Assembly (NCBI GenBank): GCA_001642005.1
Contig: LWCA01000350.1
Span: 1-31,008 of the forward strand
Direction: 5' to 3'
Length of the DNA stretch: 31,008 bases
Source: Intoshia linei
Lineage: Eukaryota; Orthonectida; Rhopaluridae
In this document: positions 1-10,800 of the stretch, piece after piece
How positions within the stretch are numbered: position 1 is the stretch's first letter
Layout: each line of letters starts with the position of its first letter
Position numbers and translations under genes: made by a program
The notes under the pieces: model-generated
Told to the model about the DNA's origin: nothing
The model's database searches: none
The model's input: only the letters and a program-made list of their open reading frames with translations

Positions 1-354
1 AAACTTTAATTAAAATTTTTTAAAAAACTAATTTTACAAAATAGTAAAATAAAGAAAAAATTGTGTTTTTGACCCGAAGGATTCAATAGGTAAAATTATA
101 TTTCATACGTTACTACGCTATATTATGCGACGCATAAAAATAATCAAATTACCCACTTATGGGTAAATATCCACAGGTTGGGGATCCCTGATCTAGAGTA
201 GATCAATAGTTTCCGATTCAAATAGTTTACGTAAGTCCATTTCAAAATGTTCATTTTTTTAGATCTCAAAGGAAACATGAAATATAAAACATTTATGAAA
301 AAATTAAAGGTTTTTCAAAAAAATATTGGAAAAATGGAATTTTTCTAAAACATA

Positions 355-620
355 TCTGTAAAAGTCGATTTTGCCCTGAGGGTTTGAAATGTTATTTTTT
401 ATTGAATTTTATTAATGATGAGATAAAAGTGGGATTTTTGAAATAATAATGTAGCAGTCATCTAGGCTTTGGGATAAATTCCCAATATCTGGCAGCACTG
501 TAATAAATATAAAAATTCTGCTACAATAAACAAAAGTTGATAAAATTGTTTATATTTAATTTGAATCTCACGGACCCATACATAATAGTTTTAGATCACC
601 AATCGGGAACCACTGCTCTA
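355..620 (+). repeat. Dispersed repeat family D, copy 1
   Basis: Shares several blocks with 15585-15760: a TGTAAAA-TCGATTTT-CCC...GGGTTT block, then GAAATAATAATGTAGC followed by a CATCTAGGCTTTGG block. Similarity is patchy, with indels, as expected for an old non-coding mobile-element copy. The class is not determined. Confidence 0.5.
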
Positions 621-896
621 GACTCTAGATCAAGACTCCACAACCTTTCCACCAATTCAGCCACAATGCTACTTTTCTCATTGATACTACGGCCGCACAA
701 AATTTACTTCGACGTTGAGAAAGTTTACTCTAAACCTAAATTTTAGGTCTAATAAAATATTTTTCTTTAAATTTTAATATCAGCAAGTTTTAATTAATAA
801 TTTTCAATTAAAATTAATCCTTAATTCACTCATATAAATTAATACCACATTTGTCATTTATCTGAATCGGAATAAATAGCAATAGTAGGATTAATG

Positions 897-960
897 CAGT
901 GCTTCTCATGGGGTGATTGGTCACCCCAAGGGGTGAATACAAAAATTTAGATGATTGTAG
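897..960 (+). mobile_element. hAT-type terminal fragment
   Basis: Begins CAGTGCTTCTCATGGGGTG, the typical CAGNGNTTCTCA terminus of hAT-superfamily DNA transposons, and has an internal inverted GGGGTGATTGGTCACCCC. I could not find the matching opposite end or a target-site duplication, so only the start is supported. Confidence 0.5.
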
Positions 961-1424
961 GCGAATCTACCATTTTCAACATATTTCATTAAATCATTCA
1001 ATTTAATATAATCTTATGAGAAAAAACCAAAATTTTACCAACCCTTAAGGAAGAAATTCCTTTTTACCAATATTTTTTTTAAAAATCCATTTTTACCAAA
1101 TTTTTAGATCAATAATTCTTCTGACTGATTCCATAAGAAAAAACCTAATTTTAAAAAAATTTGAAAAATCTCTTTTTACTAATATATTTTTGAAAAAACA
1201 TTAATCATTAATAATAATTGGACAACAGAAAAAAGTTTCATTAAAAACCGATTTGTTGATACATTACAGTGGAAGACATAAAAAAAGCTATCAATGACTG
1301 CCTTGATTTTGTGTGCCCTTCGTTAACATTTGATAAACTGGGGCAAAGTCAAGAATGTAATTTTTTGATTAAAATATTGTAAATAGACCTTGAATAAAAT
1401 CTCATTTTAACTTTTTAATTTCAA

Positions 1425-1489
1425 GTAAAATGATATATTGTATTATGACCAGATGTATTGCCCACGGCCGCACGTTGTGCACCCCTGCT
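1425..1489 (-). mobile_element. Truncated hAT MITE (family of 8856-9106)
   Basis: Read on the minus strand, this matches the left end of the intact element at 8856-9106: the CAGGGGTGCACAAC terminus, a GTGCGGCCGTGGGCAAT block and the CATAATACAATATATCATTTTACTT block. About 45 bp between the terminus and the second block are missing, so it is an internally deleted or decayed copy. Confidence 0.7.
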
Positions 1490-2192
1490 TTAGATGAACT
1501 GGCATAAACCGTTTCAAAATAATCTTTTTCCAAATTTCTAAGATTATTAGTTATTTAATACTTTCTGATTTACAATATTATGTTAATAAAATAGTTATCA
1601 AATAAAAAAATATCAATGCTAAAGTATTTTTAAAATGTGAAGTCGTCACTTTCTGAGATTGAAATTTTTTGTGCATGTTAACCTGAAATAACGATATTAA
1701 CTATGATTTTCTTTAAAATTCCAAGACTGTTATAATTTTAAAAAAAGGGTAATTTGGGTCTTAATCATAAAGATTTGATGTCTTTTCTGAGAATGAACTT
1801 TGCGATAAAACATCACTCCCAAAAGATTCCATTAGAAATTGAGTTATTTAAATTCTAGGACTCTTAATTTTTTAACTAAACGATGACACCAACAGAAGTT
1901 AATTTTTATAAAAAGTAAAGGATTTTATCTATAGAAATCCATAAAAAATTACCAATAATATGTCATTCAAGTTTTGTTTCACTAAATATTTCTTAATAAG
2001 TATCAAATTATCTTTATTCAATTTGAAGTATATAAATCCGAGTATAGCTAAAATATAATAATTATAATTTAACAAATTTATTAAAATCCTTAAACTGGCG
2101 GTAGCTAAGCCAGCATGATATAAAATGTTTCACAGACACCAAAAATAAAATATAGATAAAGTTTAAATGGCTCACATCTATTAAAAAATGAA

Positions 2193-2290
2193 TGGATGAA
2201 ATGCGATGTAACATAATTATGTCGATATTAGTAAAATGACTTGCATTATGTCGAATTATATTGAATTATGTCGAGATGAATGGAATTAAA
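2193..2290 (+). repeat. Left terminal inverted repeat
   Basis: Matches the reverse complement of 3937-4013 almost base for base, including ATGACTTGCATTATGTCGA and GAGATGAATGGAATTAAA. The left copy has about 20 extra bp (a second GAATTATGTCGA) that look like a local duplication inside the TIR; one base differs elsewhere (GTAAAATGAC against GTAAGATGAC). Confidence 0.92.
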
Positions 2291-2439
2291 TTTATTTATA
2301 TACATGATGATAATGATAACCAATATAGATGACATGGTTTCTATTATTTTGAAATTAAACGAGTTATTTCATTATCAATCAGTTGTATATTATAAATATT
2401 TGGAATTAATGCGAATTTAATTCAAAAACAATAGAAAGA

Positions 2440-3305
2440 ATGAGAATTCCATTTTTGCAACTTTTGTCCGAAAAATGGTGGAGTAACAAGCAACGACCAC
2501 AAAAACTTGATGGAAATTTCCCATTTATAGGACTGGCCGTAGATAGCACTTCTCTAAAGATGTTTAGGTATTATACTATTAATTTTACTTATCTTATTGA
2601 CATCTTAGACCACACGAGGTAGAATTAAATGCCAAAAAGATGTACGATTGTAAGAATAAGATGAATGTTTTGAAAAAATAGGTAGCTGTAATGACCACTC
2701 CACCTCACTATGCGTTATTTTCTCAGGATGCCTTTTTGGGTAGTGAACATGACTATTCAGCATTTAAAAGAAATTTTAAAAGTTATCTTGGTTACCTGAA
2801 AAAGCTTCCAATTGAGGAAACAGACGAAAAAAGTGATACGAGATGGGGTATGATTCTCGACTCTGGATATATGGGACCGGATTCAGACACTTTAGGTTTG
2901 AGAAAATATGTAATGAATCGTCCACCTTTAATAAAACCAGTAGATGTTGAGTCACAAAAGGAATTAACATCTATAAGGGGCTGCGTGGAAAAATTTTATT
3001 TAGTATATTTTCTCAAACCTATCGTTGATATATCGCATTTTAATGTCGATTTCGATATTTGCGTTTTGTTAACAAATGAGATCATATCACGAACTCAGTT
3101 AACAGATAATGACATAATCTATGACCTCGGGCTTATATCATTACAAAAACGGCAAAATAATAGTCGAACCCTAAAATCTAGAGAAGAGTATGTTCGATAT
3201 AAAATGAGAAAACAATATCGAATTAGCGGCGATTTTAGCATTTCATCTTGTTCTTCGTCGCCTTTTCATTATGATGGTAAAATATTTATAAAATTTAAGT
3301 TTTAA
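2440..3305 (+). pseudogene. DDE_Tnp_4 (Harbinger-like) transposase with a premature stop
   Basis: Two exons, 2440-2567 and 2609-3305, joined over a 41-bp intron, give a frame of about 275 codons. The three catalytic acidic residues sit in family context: Asp in IGLAVDST (about residue 35), Asp in ILDSGYMG (about 127) and Glu in RGCVEKFY (about 170). The GSEHDYSAF block (the pGS.hD signature) and the closing HFNVDF...LLTN block are also present. A TAG at 2679-2681 interrupts the frame between LKK and VAVM, inside a conserved stretch, so it is best read as a nonsense mutation (GAG or CAG to TAG). Excising the segment 2618-2680 as an intron would keep frame but remove conserved sequence. No DNA-binding N-terminal domain is visible upstream, so the start is uncertain. 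The frame lies between the element's TIRs. Confidence 0.88.
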
Positions 3306-3570
3306 TTTTTTTATTTAGATTAAAATCCATCAAGGCATATATGGATCTAATTCTCCCTTAGTTAAACTGTATTTTTACAGTTATGTTACTATTTGATATG
3401 TTGTATATATATACAAATTGTATAAATATATTAGTATATTACTTTCTAATAAATTTTTTGAATCCTACGTAGTTCAATCGTTTTATTCAATTTATTCATT
3501 AATTCGCAATTTGTGTGCTTGATTCTTAAGCATTCTTCGTTAACCCTCGTGCTAATATTTTTTTATATTG

Positions 3571-3740
3571 TAGACCCGCGGGTGCACAACGTACGGTCGC
3601 ATGCGGCCCAAGAGCGTTTATTTGCGGCCGTAGGTAATTTTCTCATTTAATATTTTATAATGAATAATTGGCCATTTTCTCAAAATAGATTTAAATTTTC
3701 TCAGTATCAAAGTAAATTTTAACAAAATAATCTTAAGTGC
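3571..3740 (+). mobile_element. Nested decayed hAT MITE (GCGGCCG family)
   Basis: Contains GGGTGCACAACGTACGG, then AAGAGCGTTTAT-TGCGGCCGTAGG, matching the left end of the intact copy at 8856-9106, followed by weaker matches (GATTTAAA, CTCAG-ATCAAA). The right terminus is not seen. It sits inside the larger transposon between the transposase and the right TIR, so it inserted later. Confidence 0.7.
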
Positions 3741-3936
3741 TAATAATTCACTGAAATTTAATTTTTAACATTTAAATTTAACTCTACAAAAATGCTTATT
3801 TACTATTTATTTATTTGATATTGATAAATTTTGATTATAATCAAAATTTAATAGGTTATTTGTAATATTATTTATCTTAAACGATTACGGTGATTTTATT
3901 CTAATATAAATAAATTTAATTCAAGTTTACTTCAAT

Positions 3937-4013
3937 TTAATTCCATTCATCTCGACATAATGCAAGTCATCTTACTAATATCGACATAATTATGTTACAT
4001 CGCATTTCATCCA
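3937..4013 (-). repeat. Right terminal inverted repeat
   Basis: Reverse complement of the left TIR with one mismatch over about 75 bp once the 20-bp extra segment of the left copy is excluded. Only 26 bp separate its outer end from the ATG of the next candidate gene. Confidence 0.92.
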
Positions 4014-4039
4014 ATCTTTATTAAACAGAAAATTTTAAC

Positions 4040-4498
4040 ATGCCACCCAAAAAACCTCAGACCCAAACAATCAACCCATCAACAGAAAACAGTGCATGAT
4101 ATTATTATTATATGAAATTAACATATAATATAGCCATTATACGAGATAAAATGGTTCTCTGATGTATCCTATCATGACAGAATTACAAAGTTTCAAGTCT
4201 GTTAAGTCTCAACTTAAGAGGATGCATTGCATGTTTGAAAGGCATTATATTTTTGTCTAATGTTATTTGTTTTTAGGATTCCTTAATCCACGAATCCATG
4301 CTTAAGTGTATTTATTTATTTGTAATTTATTTATAATTTTACGTACCAATAAATGTCCATTTTTTAGATTTCAATATGTTGAATCCATCTTTTTTGAAAA
4401 AATCATCAACTACAAACGTCAATAATTTATCAAATCGTAAGATGAACAATGTGAGTTCTGTAATGAATTGTTTGGATTCTGGATTCATATGCTTCTAA
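4040..4498 (+). CDS. Small two-exon candidate gene, 60 aa, unknown
   Basis: Exon 1 (4040-4091) starts ATGCCACCCAAA and ends before GTGCAT; exon 2 (4368-4498) follows TTTTTTAG. The phase fits (52 + 131 nt = 61 codons). The product begins MPPKKPQTQTINPS, is polar, basic and Asn/Ser-rich and ends in GFICF. I recognise no family. The start is 26 bp from the transposon's right end, so the element may have replaced the promoter. An alternative is a longer gene, because GTGAGT at 4451 is a strong donor. Without splicing, the first frame stops at 4097. Its stop codon faces the minus-strand frame ending at 4558. Confidence 0.4.
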
Positions 4499-4557
4499 AT
4501 AATGCATTTTTATTAAAAAGTATTAACATTTATTAAAATATTAATTATCTAAAATTC

Positions 4558-4671
4558 TTATACCACATAATCGTCGATAAAAGTTTCGGGTAAGGTGTAT
4601 ATTTCTGTTTCGGATGGAGTGTAATTTTCAATCATTTTTTTAGTCGTATTAATTATTTCGAAAATGTCCAT
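4558..4671 (-). CDS. Short candidate frame, 37 aa, unknown
   Basis: An uninterrupted frame from ATG at 4669-4671 to TAA at 4558-4560, starting MDIFEIINTTKKM and ending FIDDYVV. The composition (mixed acidic and hydrophobic, ETEIYTLPE) looks coding against the surrounding A+T-rich DNA. The frame is also open upstream to an AG at about 4685 (TTGTAG), so it may be the last exon of a longer gene, but I found no preceding exon in phase. It is divergent from CCDC96, with 159 bp between the two ATGs. No family recognised. Confidence 0.35.
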   Translation of the reverse strand: MDIFEIINTTKKMIENYTPSETEIYTLPETFIDDYVV

Positions 4672-4830
4672 ATTGTAAAGTCCAACTACAATAATCAAAT
4701 TTTAATAGATCAATCTATGAAATGATTAAAATATTAAATTTGTTATTATAACTTGGTTACTTTTTAAACAAATAAAATTTTACCGATTATTTAGTGCAAT
4801 ATTTACCATATAATTAATATACATGTATCA

Positions 4831-7800
4831 ATGAGTTCTAAAAATTCAATTAAAGAAGAGAATCAAATTGACGCGGAAAATGTTGATAATAATGATGTCA
4901 AAGAATCAAGTCACTTGATTCAATCAGACATAGCAAACTCTGAAAACATTGATACCACTGATGAAAATTTGAATAATCAGCAAATTAATGAAAATATGGA
5001 AAAAGAAAACAATGAAAATGCTGAATCTAAAATTATTGGTAATTAAAACATGACATATTAAAATTGTACACTATTAATTTATAAGTGTCTACATCAATCC
5101 AAACATTTTTACTAAAAATCCACTTTTACAAATCCCTAAGGGAAAAATTAATTTTCACAAAAGCTTAAGTGAAAATTCCCATTTTACCAAGCTTTAAGGA
5201 AAAAATTCAGTCTTACTAACCCTAAAATGAAAAAATCAGTTTTAGTAACCCTAAAAGGAAAAATCCACTTTTATCAACCCTTAAGTGAAAAATTAAGGGT
5301 AGGATTTTTAGTAAAAATGGTGGATTTAAGAATATTATCTTAATTTATTATACATACCATTATCAAGTTATCTTTTTCATTACACTTTAGTATCGACATT
5401 TGTAAATTAAATTTTTATTATTAATTGTAAATTACGCAAAATATAAATAAAGTATAACATGTAATATACATTGTATATTAACCATGTAAATGTATATAAA
5501 ATGCATTTTTAATTATTATGATCAAATTGTTTTGGCGGTATCTTACAATAGATAATTTTACGTTATAAATATTTTTGAAAATCAACTACATTACTTAATG
5601 TGTATAATATACAGTGTATATCAATAGTTATTATACAAATAAGTAGTTATATATGGTTATACAATATATAATATTATATATATATATATATATAATATTA
5701 ATTTTATCAATATCATAAGTTAAAATATTGTAAAATTTTAATACATCTATTTGATAATTTAGAAATAGAAGAAAACTCTGTAAATGAATCAAATGAAAAA
5801 ACAAACACGAGTGAAGAAACTTTGAAAGAAATTACTTCAGACAAAGTTGATGTAAATACTAATATAGAGAACGAACCAAAAGATGAGATAGATCCCATAG
5901 AAAAATCTGACAAACAGGAAGAATTAGTGGAAAACTTAACTAATGTCGACAATAACAGAGAAAATATCGCCAATGAGAATATTGAAATAGAAAACAAAAA
6001 GAAAATTGATATTGAAGTTGATGTTGATGTCGATATTGACCCATATAAGCAAGTACTTGATTTAGAAGACAAAAAAGATGTTAAAAAAAATGATAGTGTC
6101 AGTTCTGATCAAGTTTTAAATGCTGAAAAAGATTTAATAAATGAATTACAAGATTCAGAAACTGATAAAAATATTGTAGAGAATGATGATAACGTAATAA
6201 ATGAAATCGATCAAGAAAAAAGTGAATTAATTGAAAAATTAAATGAAATTGACAAAACTATGGAAAATGACGAGGAAATTTTAAAAAATGGTCAGAACAA
6301 GCAAGATGACATTCAAGATAATATTTCGAGTTATAGAGAACAACTTACAATTGAAGTTGAATCAGAAAATGGTAAATAACAAAAGATTACTTTTTTATCA
6401 ATTTTTTTTGAGCAATTATGCTTAGGTTTCTATAATACTATAATTTCAATAATTCATAAATTTCTAAATCAGCGCTTCTTAGGATAAAATGAGCTATAAT
6501 TTTTATAAAATTAATAATAATAGAAAAAAGTTAAATAATTTTAAAAATAAATTATTTCAACTCCGTAATTCTTAGTTTTATGTTGGTTAATTTGATAACA
6601 ATATCTTCTCTTTGATATAATGGGTATTGTATTTACATCTATGACGTAAAAAGAATTGTTTTTTGTCAGATACAATTTTAAAAATGACCCACCTATTGAC
6701 AGAAATAGTCCTAAGATGGTTGAAATTATTAACAAAATGTACATAAATGTATATGAACAAACTATTCTTACTTATATAAAGTAAAATGGTTAGAAATGTA
6801 TGTCTGTTTATTTATTTGTTTGTTTGTTCCAGTTTATTTAAGAAAGTAAGCGGAGTCGAGTTTTATAAATTCCATATTCTTATAACCGTTTTTCCAGAGT
6901 TTTGTTTTATCGCACATTTCAAGTTCTGAAATTGAGTTCTTCAAGGTTAAAAACACCAATTGTCCTTTTTTATAAATTCAAACCCGTAATATAATTATAA
7001 AAAATACACACTCTAATAAAATGTATTAAATTCATCCATTTTATGATAATTTTTAATTTCAAAATCTTATATCTTTACAGCCAAAACCGCAAATGATCCT
7101 TTTTTGTAAAAATTAAGAAAGTCCTAGAATTTTATACAACATACATTCTTGGATGGTTTTTAAATTCATAAACATTATACTGTTTATCATAAATGGTCAC
7201 CTCAAAAAATATCAGTTTCACGGTCAAAAACCCAGATTACCCTTTTTATTTAAAAAAAAAGAAAACTGCCCTAGAATTTCAAAAAAAATACAGATTATAC
7301 TGTGATAAAATATATCACATTCTTGCGCTTACAAATTATATAATAATTAAGTAAAGAAACTTGTTCATTCCTTCATATTTTTGATGATTGCATTTTTAAT
7401 TTATACAAATTACGAATGTTTGGATTTTTAATGGATCATATATTTAATATAATAATACACATTTCCACCAATATTTCTGTATTGGAAATGTGTAGACGTT
7501 CAATACACATTTTTTTTGAAATTGTAGGATGAATATTTACACTATCTATTTTTTACACTTAAATTCTAATTAGCTAGTGAAAAATAAACCATTAAAAATG
7601 TTTCAATGTATTTATGTGAATACTTTAAAAACTTAATTCAAATTTTGATCAAAATCAAAAAATGAAACAGACCGGGGTTTCTTAAAGTCAATGACCACCA
7701 AACATAATTGCTAACATTAAGGTGCAAGTTTTATTTAAGACTATTAAACTGTTATTATCGAATAATTTGTCGTGGAGAGTTAGTAGTAGGCTCGGGTTAG

Positions 7801-10800
7801 ATGGAAATTAAAGGCCCTATAAAAATGTTTTAAAAAGAGAGCCTCTATACATTGCTTAATTGATCGTTCATTATCTAAAATTTAAAAATAAATGTTGGAA
7901 ATCGCATAGAACATTTTATTATACGATAATTTTGGTATACTTAAACTATATTTAAACATTACCTATTAATAAATTTTAAAAGTAATCCCTCATGATTGTA
8001 GGCCCGGGCCATATGACTACCTAGCCCTTCCACGACCTATGCAGAGATTAATTGTGTGTGTGGTTTGAATTCGCAATAATTATGATTTACATTAATTGAA
8101 ATTATTTATTTATTTTACATTAAAATAGATAAAGATGTAGTCTTTGAAACACATGAAAAAGAAAAGCAGAGCCAGTATGATAGAACAGTATTAGTCCAGC
8201 TTTATAATGTATTTTTTATTCAAACTCAATATTTTTAATTTCATAAAGTTTTATTTTCTATAGTCAGAGGTGGACTTACCGTAACCTGACAAAAGTTTTG
8301 TAAAATAAAAAAAAATTTTCCAACTTGATCATTGTTTAGTAAAAATTATTAAATTTCAATGTCACGGTTTTGGGTGACAAATTTAAATTGTCTAGTCCAA
8401 GTCCGCGAAGAAGTGTCTGGGAAGCATGGTCTATTTTTTATTTTTTGGAAATATTTCATATGCAGTGGACCATCAAATGTAACTATCTAAAAAAGCCCTT
8501 TATAAAAATTGCATGAATTTATCCAATTTTTAAACTTCTCAAAGCTGACCACTTCAAAAATATATAGTTTTTATAATATATTAATAATAAAAATAAAATC
8601 AAATTGACCGAGATTTGAAGTATAACTACAACCGCGATTTTAATCTACTTTACAATTATATCTATAGTTCTAGAACCTAGAACAATATTTCTTAAATCAA
8701 CGGTGAACCCAAAAATTTAATGACACTTATTTTATACCGAAAAACTTTTTTTCTTTAATTTGCATCTTTTCTTTCCAAAATCTTACAATATAGTAAATAT
8801 TCTCATGCTATAGTAAATTTTTGTTTACATGTTAATCAGAATCGATTACATAGACCAGAGGTCCACAACCTGCGGCCTTACGGCCGCATTCGGTCGTGAG
8901 AGCGTTTATGTGCGGCCGTGGGCAATTAATCTGATCATAATACAATATATCATTTTACTTCATATTCAAGGGAAATATTTTTGATTTTGTCCACTTTTTC
9001 AAGTTGGATTTAAACTGTCTCAAAACCAAATAAATTTTGTGCGGTCGTAGTATCAATCAGTAAAGTAACTTTGCGTCTGAAATGGATGAAAGTTTGTGCA
9101 CCCCTGACATAGACACTTCAAAATTTGATTCAGATTTTTCAGAGCACATGATGCGTTTTTTTTGGTCGAAATTTGAGTTTTTTTCTGGATACAACTCATT
9201 TTATATTGAAAAACTGAAAATAATAAAAATTTTTAAATTTTGAAAAAAATGACCAGCTTAATCTGTGGCTACTTTACTTGTATGCAGATTTTCTAGCTTA
9301 TTCCAATTAAAAACGTTTGATGGTCAGTGACTACAGATTTCTTGTATATTAAATATTATATTAATTTAGCTAATAATTATAAATTTAAACTATATTCACT
9401 ATACACTATAGGAAGTACGTCAACGACGTGAAAATTTATTTGTAACTTACAAAAAAATACAGGGTAAGCTTTGTGAATATTTTTTGCGCAAAAAATCTGA
9501 AGAAGTTAAACGTTTAAACGATACAACAGATGCAAACTATCAAACAAAGTATTATAAAACTATTGAAATGATTGATGATATAAACAACATGATTGTAACA
9601 ACAAACGATAAATATAGTATGGTAACCGATGAATGGCAAGAAAAATATAATGTCAAAGTTATCAAAGCCAATAATGTACATACTGAAATATTGGAAACCA
9701 TAAAAAGTGTCGCATTGTCTACCATAGACGATAAATTTGGTAAAAACGTCACCCTTAAAACTTTTGAAAAACCTTTTGATAATTGGAAAGTAAAACAACA
9801 ACAAAAATATGTTTTGACATTAGCAAATATAAAACTTAAAAATAAATTACAAAGTTTTGCAAATACATTAAAATCAAAGGTTTACATTTTTAAATTCAAA
9901 ATACGCGTATGTTATGTAACCAAAAATTTTAGGAGGAATTAACAGATGGATTGCATCTAATTGATTTTGAACAATTAAAAATTGAAAATCAGACATACAA
10001 TGAAAAAATTGAAGAACGTCATGTGGTAATAAATAAAACGTGATATAAACAGAATAATTTTAGTTTACTTTAATTTTAATTTAATGTATTAATGCAGCGT
10101 TTCTCAAAAGCCGTTTCGCGGATCAGTACTGGTCTGTGAAAATTAAGCAAGATTTTTCTACAAAGTTTTTTAACATAATATATAGTTTAATACATTTGGT
10201 AAAAAATCTCTTTTTAATTTAAATTGTTGGTAAATTAACAATATTGGTCAATTTTGTATGATCCATCTGCCTTTTTAAAATTCTGGTAAACACTAAAAAT
10301 GACTCACTACCAAAAAATGGCAAAATTTTTAATATTGTAGTATACTCAAAAGACGTTTGAAAAATTATATTTTAAACTCAATTTTTTAGGAATTATTGAA
10401 ATTGCGGAAAAAAATTACAGATACAGTTCAAATAATATCACATACCAAAGAACGATTAAACTTTACAAATATAAAAAATTCCTTAAACCGTGAAGAATTT
10501 TTAGAATTGGAAAAGTGTTTATTTATAAAAAGAGATGACATTACAAAACTTAAACAAGAACGCGATTATTTGAGAATTGAAAACCAGAATTTAATGGAAA
10601 ATAGCGGATTGCTGGGTAAAACTTCATTATTAAAAGATTATGAAAATCGTTACGATGAAAAAGAAAATTTGGAAAATGAATTGGAATTGCTCAAAAAGGA
10701 ACATGAGAGGTTACTTTTTGAATTTGAGTGTCTAAAGAAAAAAAGTAATTGCGAAAAATCCAAAAATGATGTCATCACGAAAGCAGATGGTGTTTCAGCA

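Larger units (their letters stand above)
1..2192. other. Intergenic repeat-rich DNA, no gene recognised
   Basis: No convincing gene is visible. The stretch holds a repeat copy at about 355-620 (also seen near 15585-15760), a hAT-like terminus at 897 (CAGTGCTTCTCATGGGGTG), a short tract of the CCAACCCTTAAGG repeat at about 1030-1110, and a truncated inverted copy of the GCGGCCG-containing hAT MITE ending at 1489 (GTGCACCCCTG). A short open run near 1268-1380 (reads VEDIKKAINDCLDF) has no recognisable family and no start. Confidence 0.6.
2193..4013 (+). mobile_element. DNA transposon with ~75-bp TIRs and a DDE_Tnp_4 transposase
   Basis: Two long inverted repeats (2193-2290 and 3937-4013) face each other across a transposase reading frame, so this is a nearly complete element of about 1.8 kb. 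The outer TIR starts TGGATGAAATGCGATGTAAC. TTAA lies just outside both ends (2181-2184 and 4021-4024), which may be a target duplication, or a TWA-type Harbinger duplication inside a slightly longer TIR. A fragment of another transposon is nested in the 3' part (about 3571-3740). The transposase carries an internal stop, so this copy is probably not autonomous. Family assignment (PIF/Harbinger-like DDE_Tnp_4) comes from the protein; the superfamily within IS5-like elements is uncertain. Confidence 0.88.
6372..8128 (+). other. CCDC96 intron 2, repeat-filled
   Basis: A 1757-bp intron with no coding exon that I could place. It contains a long copy of repeat family A (about 6770-7340), an inverted fragment of the family A 3' end (about 7440-7540) and a TIR element at 7769-8036. 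Confidence 0.75.

Noticed and set aside
2618-2680. Reading the TAG in the transposase as part of a 63-bp intron
   Set aside because: It keeps frame and has GT-AG ends, but would remove a conserved stretch (YDCKNKMNVLK) of the DDE domain, so a nonsense mutation is more likely.
5680-5700. TA dinucleotide run as a telomere or origin signal
   Set aside because: A short microsatellite in an A+T-rich intron; nothing else supports a special role.
5713-6072. 119-aa Ser/Phe-rich minus-strand frame
   Set aside because: Mirror image of the acidic, Glu/Asp-rich exon 2 of CCDC96; low complexity on one strand opens the other.
9514-9804. Two minus-strand frames opposite CCDC96 exon 4
   Set aside because: Shadows of the coiled-coil exon; no family and no start context.
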